The notes under the pieces are model-generated. The model made no database searches, was not told where the DNA came from, and was given only the letters and a program-made list of their open reading frames with translations. From Molanna angustata (Eukaryota; Arthropoda; Insecta; Trichoptera; Molannidae), in the NCBI GenBank assembly GCA_963576475.1, contig OY754970.1, positions 28,843,091-28,907,090 on the forward strand: a stretch of DNA of 64,000 bases. The letters run 5' to 3'. This document shows, one piece after another, positions 1 through 11,100 of the stretch. The position numbers were made by a program, and so were the translations under genes. Numbering within the stretch: position 1 is the stretch's first letter; the number at the start of each line of letters is the position of its first letter.

Positions 1-445
1 ATGTTGCCAATTATAGTATTCTAAATATATTAAGTACCTACATATACATTTAATAACAATTATGAAAACAGGATGGGAAAGGAGAGAGGTAGGGAGGGGA
101 GTAGGGGGAAGCATCGACCACTAGAAACTCATATTATGATTTATACCTCACGTGTCTCAATGTATGAATAATAATAAATTAAAATTAAGTTAAAGGGGCA
201 CAATTAAAAAGTTAAAGATGTGCACAACAAGACAGCACAGATTAAATAACCGACAAATTCACAAATTTTTTTTTGAACACATAAAAACTTGAAGCAAACA
301 TATCCAATTCCGGATCCCTCAAACAATTTCTATTGTACCCAGAATTTTATATTTGAATGACTGAATTAGTTTTATGTGGTTTATAACACAGCAAATAAAA
401 ATATATGTTTGAAACCATCAAAATATATATAATCTTACTATTATT
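1..445. other. No gene seen
   Basis: AT-rich sequence with short purine runs. If the exons at 786-1305 are read correctly, this is intron of that gene. I see no convincing exon or repeat here. Confidence 0.4.
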
Positions 446-625
446 GCCCCCAAGTCAAATTGAAAACGCTGTTCGTTTTCGCCAAGCGCTAATTTTTTTT
501 GTATGGGATTTGACGTTTGTTGTTTGTTATTGTAGAAAAAATTTCTACAACAAACGTCAAATCACATACAAAAAAAAAATAGCGCTTGGCGATAACGAAC
601 AGCGTTTTCAATTTGACTTGGGGGC
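446..625. repeat. Palindromic MITE, copy 1
   Basis: A roughly 180-bp foldback. The left end reads GCCCCCAAGTCAAATTGAAA and the right end is its reverse complement. The arms meet at a central hairpin, AAAATTTCTACAACAAACG against its partner. It has no coding capacity. A near-identical copy lies at 17936-18114 in ATP23 intron 1, so this is a dispersed non-autonomous DNA element. I could not fix a target duplication with certainty. Confidence 0.8.
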
Positions 626-785
626 CTTGTGTAAGTACAATAATAGTAAGACTATTTCTTACTATTATAGTCGAAAAAGTATAATTTTTTTTTATTTTTT
701 TTTCGATGATAAAATAACCTACGATTCTGATTCTAATAACCTAAAATTTTCTATCATCCAATTTTATTTTCTCTATATTTTTTAG

Positions 786-1305
786 AATTCCTGTGAAATG
801 AAGCGTCAATATGAGGATTCTGATGGTAATGCTATAACGAGAAAGAGAATGAAAAAATTAAGAAGAGTTCAAAGAAGGCCCCCTAAATCTGAAACTCAAT
901 TGAAAAGATCCGGTGAAATCTGTGTAAATTGTCCGAATCCATTGGTAAATGGTTTTTTAATTAAAATACTTTCAAGTAATTTGTTTTTGCTATGTATTTT
1001 TATAAATTGAATACGAAATATTCTTATACCTTGTATGTTTTTTTAAGGGGTCAAAGTGTATGCAAAAGTTGTGTAAATTATGCTGCAGAAATAAATGCTA
1101 TCACGAAAATTTGGACTGCCCGGGTCATAGAATTCTAGTAAAAACAAGAAGAGAGATGGCAATTAAGTTTGAGGCGGAAAGAAAAGCATTAAAACAAGAT
1201 GACAACATAAAATTATTACAACATGATGACAAAATTAAATTATTACACAAAGGTGATAATTCAAAAGAAAATAATCAAAATAATGATACAGTTTTAGAAG
1301 AATAA
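786..1305 (+). CDS. C-terminal two exons of a DUS1L-like tRNA dihydrouridine synthase (partial)
   Basis: Two exons join in frame. The first, 786-944, follows the acceptor TATTTTTTAG and ends at a GTAAAT donor. The second, 1048-1305, follows TTTTTTTAAG and ends in a TAA that overlaps an AATAAA-like signal. The first exon is very basic (RKRMKKLRRVQRRPP). Across the junction lies a Cys/His cluster: CVNCPNPL, then CMQKLCKLCCRNKCYHE, then LDCPGHR, followed by a charged helix rich in K, D and N. Such a Cys-rich tail matches my memory of the C-terminus of tRNA-dihydrouridine synthase 1-like proteins, which reduce uridine in the tRNA D-loop. The catalytic TIM barrel would lie left of the window. The naming is an inference. 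The splice model and the Cys cluster are seen directly. An unrelated zinc-binding protein remains possible. Confidence 0.5.
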
Positions 1306-2436
1306 AAAATATTATTTTATTGTTGTTATTTTATTCTCCTTAGGAAAATAGAATTAGAAAGCCACCTACTACGATAATAGATTTCAGTAAAATAAAACAC
1401 AGATATTGTACATTGATTTGATTTTTTTAACTCATTTTTAAAAATTTTATATTTTTCTTACAACTCTGATTTATGAACAAGAGAGGTTTCTTTGAGAGAT
1501 ATTGTATTGCGGATTGACTTGATTTGTAATTTTAACTAAAATTGAGTTTTATTACAGCGAAAGTTTTAAAATCTATTAGATAAATGATGCGATTTCGTAA
1601 GGGTATTGTTTTCAATTAGTGAAAACAAAAAAGCCGGCGCTAAATAAATCCGGTTTATTTTTAAATATTTGCGGCAAAGTGATAAATATTCAATGCTGCC
1701 ATTTATGAAAATTAAAATTACCATAGACAAAATAAATAAAAAGGACCACTTTACTAATAGAAATATTGGATTTCGCTGGATAACTTTCACAACCTCCTAT
1801 CTCAAAAAGTACCATTTTACAGGAGAAACTAAAAAACTTTCTCTACACAAAAAAAATATATTTTCTGTTAAGGATGCATCTAAAAAATCATTAATTTTAT
1901 TTTTTTAAGCCTTCAAAAATATTATTTATTTAGATACGAGAATGCAGCCCTGAAAAAAATTATTTTGATCCCTCAGATACGAGGTTGTGTCATACATTTT
2001 ATTCTTGTGTAGGTAATTATTATGATATGGTAATTTGTTAAGTAGGTATATATAGGGTAGAGGTATTAATTAAAACATTTTAAAGAATAGAAAGCAAATG
2101 TAATGATAGTTTTTGAAACAAATCATAATAAAACTGTAATTATATGACATTTATTTGCAAAATTATAATTTTATTCCTTCATTCAGATTTTAAGTTTTCA
2201 TAAAAATACTTATAATCTTTTGGAATCAATTTAGTTAATGAAATCAAATCGCTTATTAATTATTTTCGCTTTGGGATAGGCAGGGATGAATTATAAAGAT
2301 TCTCAATCAGTGGTGGAGATTGAGAAGTTCTTTTACGGCGTGGAAGATCCTTCCCATTCCGAATCGAAGTTTGTTTTATATTGAATACCCTCTATTGTAC
2401 TTGAATATTTTAAACCTCTTATATCTGTAACACATA
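1306..2436. other. Intergenic, no gene seen
   Basis: AT-rich DNA after the DUS1L-like stop. Short ORFs here are low-complexity and overlap on both strands. I see no exon-like signal. Confidence 0.4.
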
Positions 2437-2638
2437 CAGACGGTGGCCAAATTAATACAATCAAATGAATTTATAGCAGTTTTTAGACTTCGAATCATTG
2501 AAAATTATTATTTTTTTATTTTATTTCGATCTTTCTAGAATATTATGGGAGATTTAATATATTTTTATAAAATAAAATGCATTTACTATGAATATATAAT
2601 AGTTTATTGATAATAAAATACGTTTTATGGTAAAATGA

Positions 2639-3755
2639 TCAATATTTAGTAAATCCTCCCTTAGCTTTAATTACTGCTGATATTCTTCTGGGCATGCTGG
2701 AGATACATTTAATTGAGATATTTTTTAATTCTGGTGTGTTGTGCCATGCCTCAATTATGTTTTCTATTAGTTGTCTTTTGTTGGTGATGACACCTTTTTT
2801 TACAATTGCCCTTTTCAGAGCCTCCCAAACGTTTTCAATTGGATTTAGATCCGGTGAATTTCCTGGCCAATCTAATACCTTTATTTTTTCTCCTTCTAGA
2901 AATTTAGTAACGGTTTTCGCTTTGTGGCAGGGTGCAGAATCATGCATAAATACATATTTTCCATTTGGAAACCATTCGGCCACTTGAGGCTTTAGTCTCC
3001 CTTTTAAAACTTCTATATACTGGTCCTGGCGCATTGTGCCATTCACAATATACAGCCTTCCCATACCCATCCCACTAATCACTGACCAGATCATTATTGA
3101 CTGAGGGTGCTTCACTCTTTGGACCACACATTCCTCATTATATTTTTCACCTGGCCTTCTTCTCACATATTGAGTTTTGTCCTGCAGTCTTTGGATTGAG
3201 GATTCATCAGAAAAACAAACCTGAAAGAACACGAGAAGTTTTCACTAGTCAATTTTATTTAATACAGAAAGTTTCATAAAAACTTATTTTACATTCTAAT
3301 ACCTTGCTCCAATCGTCTTCGTTCCAATTTTGGTGTTTTAGTGCCCATTCTAGTCGCTTTTTACGCATTTCAGGTGTTAGTTTTGGCTTTTTCACTGGGC
3401 GATAACATTTGAGGTCCATTTCCACCAATCTTCGTCTCAATGTACGATAAGATATATTGACTCCTGTGGTCTGCAAAATAGATTTTATTACTTTTCGAGG
3501 CTTCTGTCTATATTCTAGAGCAACATTTCTGATTTTTCTTTCTGTTCGCGGAGTAGTAATGCGCTTTCGTCCACATTTTCCTATTCGAGATGGTTCAAGG
3601 GGTACATTTCCTTTCATTTGCCTACTTATTTTGTGCACAGAATATTGAGAAACATTGGTAAGTGTGGCAATTTCTCGTTGACTGTATTCACAGTGACCAA
3701 GAAAGGTTGCAATTTTAGATTTTTTTCTTGGAGTGAGGTCACAAGATCTTCCCAT
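2639..3755 (-). CDS. Tc1-type transposase, split by a short intron
   Basis: Cut-and-paste transposase. It has a paired-like helix-turn-helix N-terminus (MGRSCDLTPRKKSKI, then SQREIATLTNVS) and a DDE nuclease domain. The first Asp is in CFSDESS, the second in FMHDSAPCH, and the Glu in LNPIENVW. There are 34 residues between the second Asp and the Glu, the Tc1 DD34E spacing. The reading frame is broken at 3221-3302, but that segment starts GTATTA and ends TTCTTTCAG on the minus strand. Removing it joins the frame at the expected WSK-VCFSDES position and gives 344 aa, normal for the family. I chose the MGRS start over an upstream Met at 3791 because Tc1 proteins usually begin this way. Alternatively the segment is a decayed insertion. 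Confidence 0.85.
3221..3302 (-). other. Candidate 82-bp intron in the Tc1 transposase
   Basis: The minus strand reads AAG|GTATTAGAATG ... GTGTTCTTTCAG|GTTTGT. It contains in-frame stops, yet the codons on both sides are conserved and in register. Confidence 0.65.
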
Positions 3756-4254
3756 TTCTAAAATAAACCAAAAAATTCTGAAATTCAGCATACATTTAGA
3801 AAATAATTTATCAAAATCGTAATAATTTGATAAGTAGTATAATTGTGATAAATATTTAGTAATAAATATTAGGTTTACCTGTTATTTAAAAAAAAATGTA
3901 AGAAACACTCAAACACTGTCTCAAATAAACACAAAATCAATGGGCAAAATATTCCATTAACACCCGCACCATAGAACACACTAACTGACCCGCACACTTT
4001 GTGAAGACCAATACTAAACCAAACTGACATTATCGTATCTTGTATGTGACAAACTTCATGTTGATGCTTAAAAAGTGTTGCAAGTACGATAACAATAATG
4101 AAGGGAGTTGCCACAATTAAAAATATACTGATGTGATTCGATTTTGCTGGATAACAGCTAAAAATACAATTATTTTTGCATTTTTTTCCTTTGATTGTAT
4201 TAATTTGGCCACCGTCTGTAGATCAGATATTAAACCCAGGTCTGATCGATTTGT

Positions 4255-4910
4255 AAAAAGACAAATCTGAATATTTCTTAAAAAAACTGTGATCAACGTA
4301 ATGTACTTTATAGGGATTCAAATTTCGGGCTAATTTTATTACTTCGACGAAATCAGCTGGAACATATAACTCTCTGTTTTTTTTCTTTTTTTATATTGTG
4401 GCATGCACAGTATCACATTCCATTTGGGTGTGACCCTTAATTAAATATTTTTGATAGTGTTTTTGATTGCTGAGAAGCATAGTGGTACAGAGCATTCGAT
4501 AGTACAATATTCCGATTTTGGGCACAACATCCATCACTAAAAAATACAATTGGTTTTGAATCTTGAGGTGGAATTTCAGTGTCTAAAAAAAGTGTAATAC
4601 ATGACGCAAACATATTGGCATCCATAGAGCCTTCTTCTTCATGCCATACATAGCATACTGCATCTGAATTTTTTAGATTATAAATTATGAATTGGTGGCA
4701 ATTTAACTTTTGCTTAAAGTACACTGCACCAGTGCGTATATGCGGTATGGTTTGCACAGCTTGTACATCCACTGTGTAAGCATTGATTTTACCGGATATT
4801 GCCAGTTGTTTATGTTGATTTTTTTCTCTAGCCCTATTTTTTTTGAATAATATGTTCATCATATTGTTCCTGTTCGATATTTCCGGATTTAAATGCGTAG
4901 CATGTGTCAT
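4255..4910 (-). pseudogene. DUF7869-like gene fragment (transposon-associated, broken)
   Basis: The ORF at 4437-4910 carries YTVDVQAVQTIPH, then CYVWHEEEG, then VFFSDGCCAQNRN. This is a pattern I associate with the DUF7869 family, which is common in insect genomes and probably mobile or RNase H-like. After a frame change, more of the same family follows at 4255-4440 (KGHTQMECDTVHAT, later VIKLARNLNPYKVHYVD). The N-terminus is missing and the fragment abuts the Tc1 element. It is not functional as it stands. Confidence 0.6.
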
Positions 4911-4984
4911 ACTGATATGTTTTCACAAATGTCATAAAATGTCACAAATATTGTTTTGGGACACACATAATTTTTTCTTCTCGG

Positions 4985-5395
4985 CCATGGGCGTGCTGAT
5001 GCACCGCCAATGCCGGAATGGACTTTCGTCGATGGGCGAAGGGGCAAGGCTATCGGCGAAAGCAACCTCGGGTCCCAGACACCGGCAGATGCCGGTCGGG
5101 TGACTGGCGGGAGCGAACGACGGCGGGGCGAGTCTCAGGGAGATGCAGGCCGTTGCTCCAGGGTCCAGCGCGACCCAACAGCGTTTGGAACACTTTCCAA
5201 ACTCAGCACCCGCTTCGGTCCAGGAAAGTGGTTCTCTCGCCGAATGGTGGTGCGCCGATCCACCACGACTGCCGATGTGGAGCGAGCCTAACCGACACTC
5301 TTTGGTGCGGTTTGCAGCTGCTCTGGCTACGAGGGATGCGGCCATACATCCCTCGGCCGTTCAGTGAGCGCGGTCCGTGTCGACACGACGCGTGT
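4985..5395 (-). repeat. GC-rich island, probable retroelement remnant
   Basis: A sharply GC-rich block in AT-rich surroundings with open frames on both strands, as expected for high GC. On the minus strand it starts just after GACACGGACCGCGCTCA, a word that also precedes the GC-rich block at 15310. I cannot name the family; a LINE end is my best guess. Confidence 0.4.
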
Positions 5396-5600
5396 ATAAT
5401 TTCGACTGTCAAAAATTTTCACCTGTCACTCGTAATGTCACATATTTTAGGTTATGTGTTATTGTCAAATTTTTTTGGCTACGACTATTTACACGACTCA
5501 ACCATAGACGAAAACCAAAATAACCACAGAAAACGCAGATAAATCAAGTTATAAAAATATTTACCTTTGTTTATACTTTGTTATAATTGTAGATCTCGAT
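5379..5600 (-). repeat. Left arm of a large interrupted inverted repeat
   Basis: Read on the minus strand, this matches pieces at 14363-14460 and 15265-15325 on the plus strand. Shared words include GATTTATCTGCG, GTCGTGTAAATAG and GACACGGACCGCGCTCA. The two LTR insertions sit in the loop between the arms. Confidence 0.55.
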
Positions 5601-5668
5601 GAAAAAATGATTTATAAAATTAAGTAAATGTAATAAGATGCCAATATTATTTATTTTTTCTTCAAGTT

Positions 5669-6857
5669 TGATATATACATAGGTAGTATGATCAAGATAT
5701 TACCATGGGTTATGGTAGCATAGAAGCCAAACATCTATTATTTTGTTTCAACAAAATACCTTAATTCTTGGAAAACTTTCTCTTATAATGGTATTATCAG
5801 ATTAACGGGTCTTTGGGTCCTTAATGTGTTTAAACAATGCTTATATTTTGTAAATATGTCATTTCTAATAATTTTATATTCAATGCATATTCCTGGAACT
5901 TTATACTTTCTAACTTGGTAGGTGAAATGGAGGCTTCCTATTGGTAGATGGTAGAACGCGCCCCGCCGCGCGGTGGGGTAGCTCCTCCCCCCCTGTCTCC
6001 AGCGGTGGACGCGATAGCTGGTTTGAATCAGTATTGAATAGACGTTCTGCCGGGATAGACGAATTTTAACTCACGCGTACGAAAGATAACTTATATATTT
6101 TTAAAAAAAAAAAAAACGAACGTAGATCGCGAACGTTAAACAAAAGTCTTATCTCTGCGAGGCGTCTGCTTGATGCTCAGCATTAAATTTCATATTTGCA
6201 TGGTAGTGCATAAGTGTGTTTCAGGTCCATACATAACCAACGAGGGGTGAATTTAAGATAGTTTAAGTTACTATTAAAAATAACTTTTAAGAATAAACAT
6301 AACTTAAATAATCGTATAATAGTGAATAAGTGTGTTTCAGGTCCATATAACCAACGAGGGGTGAATTTAAGATAGTTTTAAGTTATTTTCAATTAATAAA
6401 AAGTGATATTATGTAGTGTAAGTGTTTCATCTATAGACCCGGAACGAGAGCAGCGGTTGGTAAGATCTTTCTGATTTATAATTATTTGTTTTCTTTGCTC
6501 TGAACGTTTCGTTTCGTAATTTATTTTAGCAAGATTGTCATCAATATTACACGTGCATTTCATGTATTTGATTATTCTTTTCAGCACTATTATTCTCTGT
6601 TCCACGTGTATTTCCTGTATTTAATAATTCTTTTCAGCGGCCGTCATCACTGGTTTTTCTAATGTATTTTCTTTTAATTTTACAGCAATTTTTACTAACC
6701 GATAATTACTATTACGCGTGTATTTCTGTCAATTTAAGCATTGTTTTATTTTATACGCTCAACACGTTCTTTCGTCTCCACCATATTTAATTATTGTATT
6801 GACTAGCCGGCATGTAAACACTTTTATCAACGCTCTTCTTTGTTATATGCGATAACA
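5669..6857 (+). mobile_element. Solo LTR of the Gypsy element, inverted
   Basis: Runs from TGATATATACATAGG to GCGATAACA and is the reverse complement of the LTRs at 6861-8052 and 13124-14313, with more differences than those two have from each other. AGTT precedes it (5665-5668) and AGTT follows (6858-6861), a 4-bp target duplication. No internal region is attached, so it most likely arose by LTR-LTR recombination of an older insertion. Confidence 0.85.
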
Positions 6858-6860
6858 AGT

Positions 6861-8052
6861 TGTTATCGCATATAACAAAGAAGAGCGTTGATAAAAGTGT
6901 TTACATGCCGGCTAGTCAATACAATAATTAAATATGGTGGAGACGAAAGAACGTGTTGAGCGTATAAAATAAAACAATGCTTAAATTGACAGAAATACAC
7001 GCGTAATAGTAATTATCGGTTAATAAAAATTGCTGTAATATTAAAAAGAAAATAAATAAGAAAAACCAGTGATGACGGCCGCTGAAAAGAATTATTAAAT
7101 ACAGGAAAAACACGTGGAACAGAGAATAATAGTGCTGAAAAGAATAATCAAATACATGAAATGCACGTGTAATATTGATGACAATCTTGCTAAAATAAAT
7201 TACGAAACGAAACGTTCAGAGCAAAGAAAACAAATAATAATAAATCAGAAAGATCTTACCAACCGCTGCTCTCGTTCCGGGTCTATAGATGAAACACTTA
7301 CACTACATAATATCACTTTTTATTAATTGAAAATAACTTAAAACTATCTTAAATTCACCCCTCGTTGGATATATGGACCTGAAACACACTTATTCACTAT
7401 TATACGATTATTTAAGTTATGTTTATTCTTAAAAGTTATTTTTAATAGTAACTTAAACTATCTTAAATTCACCCCTCGTTGGTTATGTATGGACCTGAAA
7501 CACACTTATGCACTACCATGCAAATATGAAATTTAATGCTGAGCTTCAAGCAGACGCCTCGCAGAGATAAGATTTTCTCTTTCAACGTTCGCGGTCTACG
7601 TTTGTTTTAAAAAATATATATAAGTTATCTTTCGTACGCGTGAGTTAAAATTCGTATATCCCGACCAAGCGTCCACTCAAATACTGATTCAAACCAGCTA
7701 TCGCGTCCACCGCTGGAGACAGGGGGGGGGGGGGAGGAGCTACCCCACCGCGCGGCGGGGCGCGTTCTACCATCTACCAATAGGAAGCCTCCATTTCACC
7801 TACCAAGTTAGAAAGTATAAAGTTCCAGGAATATGCATTGAATATAAAATTATTAGGAATGACATATTTACAAAATATAAGCATTGTTTAAACACATTAA
7901 GGACCCAAAGACCCGTTAATATGATAAAACCATTATAAGAGAAAGTTTTCCAAGAATCAAGGTATTTTGTTGAAACAAAATAATAGATGTTTGACTTCTA
8001 TGCTACCATAACCCATGGTAATATTTTGATCATAATACCTATGTATATATCA
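6861..8052 (-). repeat. Gypsy 3' LTR
   Basis: Runs from TGTTATCGCATATAAC to TATATATCA on the plus strand, about 1,192 bp. It contains a 13-base G run near 7730. The short ORFs inside it also occur in the other LTR copies and are not genes. Confidence 0.93.
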
Positions 8053-8057
8053 ATCGG

Positions 8058-8068
8058 CCCTCTTTTTT
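8058..8068 (-). other. Polypurine tract of the Gypsy element
   Basis: The minus strand reads AAAAAAGAGGG just before the 3' LTR, the expected place for priming plus-strand DNA synthesis. Confidence 0.75.
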
Positions 8069-8128
8069 GATCAAGATATACCATGTGAAGACCAAAGAAA
8101 CCAAACATCATGTAAGTAGACAAAACTA

Positions 8129-11100
8129 TTATGCCGGAGCTGAACGAATCTCATCGGCATGAACTTTAACAGGCTTCCCGCGACGTTCTACCCAGTAAAC
8201 GTGTCCTCTTCCGATGGGCAATAAGATCCGATGCGGACCACTCCATTTAGGAGCAAATCCAGCGTGAAAACCGGTATTCATATCAGACTGAGGGTGTTCT
8301 CTAATTAATACAGCCTGCCCTATATCGTATTTCGAAACCGTATCATTATCAGGTGCGTAACGTTGTCGATATTCCTCCTGAGACGCTCGTATTTCGTTAT
8401 CTAACTGGGTACGCTCACGTGCTCCCGCTGTTGGGATGATATCTCCATCGGGAGAATGAATCATCCATTCACCTGGACGGGGAATGTCGTAACCTAATAA
8501 TGCCGTGCTAGGAGATACGCCTGTTGACTCATTACGACGACCACGTAACGCATATAAAATAGTCGGTAAATGTTCATCCCAACGATTATGAGGTTGACCT
8601 TGTAAATAAATACGCAACGCTTTCTTTATTTCTTGGTTTCTACGTTCCGTAATATTCGCTCGTGGATGGTACACTGCCGTTGTCCAGTGCAAACATTGCC
8701 ATCTATCTAGTGCGCTGGTCCACAAACGATTCTTAAAATTAGTGGCATTATCCGACAAGATCGCTTTTGGATATCCGTAACGAGAGAATACGTCATCTTC
8801 TAATATTTTAATTATAATCGGAGCTCTACTCGATCGTACCGCAAACGCTTCCACCCATCGTGTATATAAATCCGTAACTACTACAATAAAACGCTTGCCG
8901 TGTGTGGATATAGGATAGGGTCCCATCAAATCGACTGCGCATACGTCAAATGGTTTCTGTACGTGAGTATTACCTAATGGGGCCGCAGGACGAGTCGGTA
9001 CGGCTCTCGATAGAGCACACGTCATACACGCTCTCACATATTGCTCAACGTCAGTACGCATGTTCGGCCAAAAGAAATGGCGTGCCGCAGCCCGAGTCGT
9101 TTCTTTAGCTCCGGGATGACCTGCCACACGATTATCATGATACGTAGATATAACCTTCAAAACCATCGATCGGGGTACAAATAAACGCATATCATCATCC
9201 GCAAATTTTCTCCAAAGATAATCACCTAATAACGCATAATCACGTAAATATTGTTGTTCGTGACGTGCCGTCGATGTATTTGGTCGAGATAATAATATAC
9301 GCAACCTATTTATACGTCGTTGTACGTCGGTATCTCTTTTCTGTCGTAACCGTATTTCTTCCGCAAGACTTACATCTACTACCTCAACATCGTCGGATGA
9401 CTCAACCGCGTCCGGCTGGTCCTCCGTCACCGCATCATCTTCCGTTTGATGTACTTGTGCCGTTATCTCATTCGTTTCCGTTGATGGGTACATCATGCGA
9501 CTTAAATCTTTTGTGTCTGCCTCCGTTACTATTGGGGACGATTCGGGATTTCGGGATAACGCATCAGGGAGTTCATTTTTACGACCGGGACAATGTTCAA
9601 CTGTAAAATCAAATTCCTGTAAGAGGAGTGCCCATCTGATGAGCTTTGCCCTATCATTTTTCGCCGTATTCAACCATGTTAATGCTTTATTATCCGTGCG
9701 TAGCTTAAACGATCGTCCTTCTAAATACGGACGATATCTTTTAATGGCCCATACGGCCGCAAACGCTTCCTGCTCATTCGAATGCCATTTTTGTTCGGCC
9801 GGTGAAAAACGCATACTCGCATATGATATAACATCCCGTTCTCCGTCAGAGCGTGGATGATATAATACGGCCGCAATACCTAACTTACTCGCGTCTGTTT
9901 GTAAAATAAATTCGCGATTAAAATCGGGTCGTGACAATTTTAACGGTTGTGACATAGCCAACTTAATATTACGCATAGCGGTATCGGCTTGGCTATTCCA
10001 CCGATATGGCCGATTAACCTTTAATAAATCGGTTAAAGGAGCAGCAATCTCAGAGAATCGCGGTACATACTCTCTTAACCAATTACACAGTCCTAAGAAG
10101 CCACGTAGTTCTTTACGAGTTCGCGGAGCTGGTGCAGAGAAAATCTCCTTGCAATGAGACATTTGAGGATAATTTCCTTCCGCAGTAACAACATGTCCCA
10201 AATACTCTATTTCTGACGTGGCTAATTTACATTTATCAGGCGAACATTTCAACCCGAACTGATCTAACCTTTCAAAAACCAGTCTTAAGTGATGGAGATG
10301 ACTCTCCCAGTCAGAAGAATAGATGACAATATCGTCTATATATACAATACAAAATTCTCTTAAATAACCGGCAAGAACTTGCTGACACATCGCTTTCTGG
10401 AAGCAGCTCGGGGCTCCCTTAAGTCCGAAGGGCATAACCTTAAATTGATATAACGCACCGTCAGGAGTAGAAAATGCCGTATATGGTTTAGAAGCAGGAT
10501 CGAGAGGCACTTGCCAATACCCCTTTGTTAAATCTAACGTGGAAAATATCTTTGCGTTTCCGAGATCCTTTAATGTTTCGTGGATGACCGGTAAAGTGGA
10601 GACCTCGCCCTCAGTGACGTCATTTAACCGACGGAAGTCTACACAGATACGATAATCATTATCTCCCTTTTTCGGAGCCATCACGATAGGAAAACAATAC
10701 GGAGATCTACTCGCTTCGATTACGTCATCAGTTAACATTTCTTCGATTTGTTTATGTAAATTACGTTTCTTAGCGTCTGATAAACGGTACGGTGGGATAC
10801 GAATGGGTGTCTCATCTTTCAACCGGATAACGTGCGGCTGCAAGCGAGCAGGGCCTGCATATGGGGTAAATAAAGCATTAAATTCTCGCAATATTTTATG
10901 TAATTCATTTCTTTTCGCATTAGATAAGTCGTTCGTAATATTTGGTAACTGTACGTTAGTTAAATTTGGTTGACGCTTCGTCGAATGAAAATATGCCGTA
11001 ATCCTTTCCTTCTTGCCGAAATACAATGCTCCACGAATAAAATCAATCACGCCGTGTTCCGCTATTAGCCAATCTATACCTAATATTACGTCATCTCGTA

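Larger units (their letters stand above)
2437..4218 (-). mobile_element. Tc1/mariner-type DNA transposon, full length
   Basis: Terminal inverted repeats of 29 identical bases begin CAGACGGTGGCCAAATTAAT at both ends (2437-2465 and 4190-4218). They are flanked by TA dinucleotides (2435-2436, 4219-4220), the duplication expected for this superfamily. The element is 1,782 bp and carries one transposase on the minus strand. Ends, TA duplication and catalytic motifs all look intact. Confidence 0.92.

Noticed and set aside
4932..5542. Several overlapping ORFs on both strands in the GC-rich island
   Set aside because: High GC removes stop codons in all frames; no frame shows a recognisable domain.
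7114..7326. Identical 70-codon ORFs at 6393, 7114 and 13377
   Set aside because: They lie in the three LTR copies and owe their identity to the LTR, not to coding conservation.
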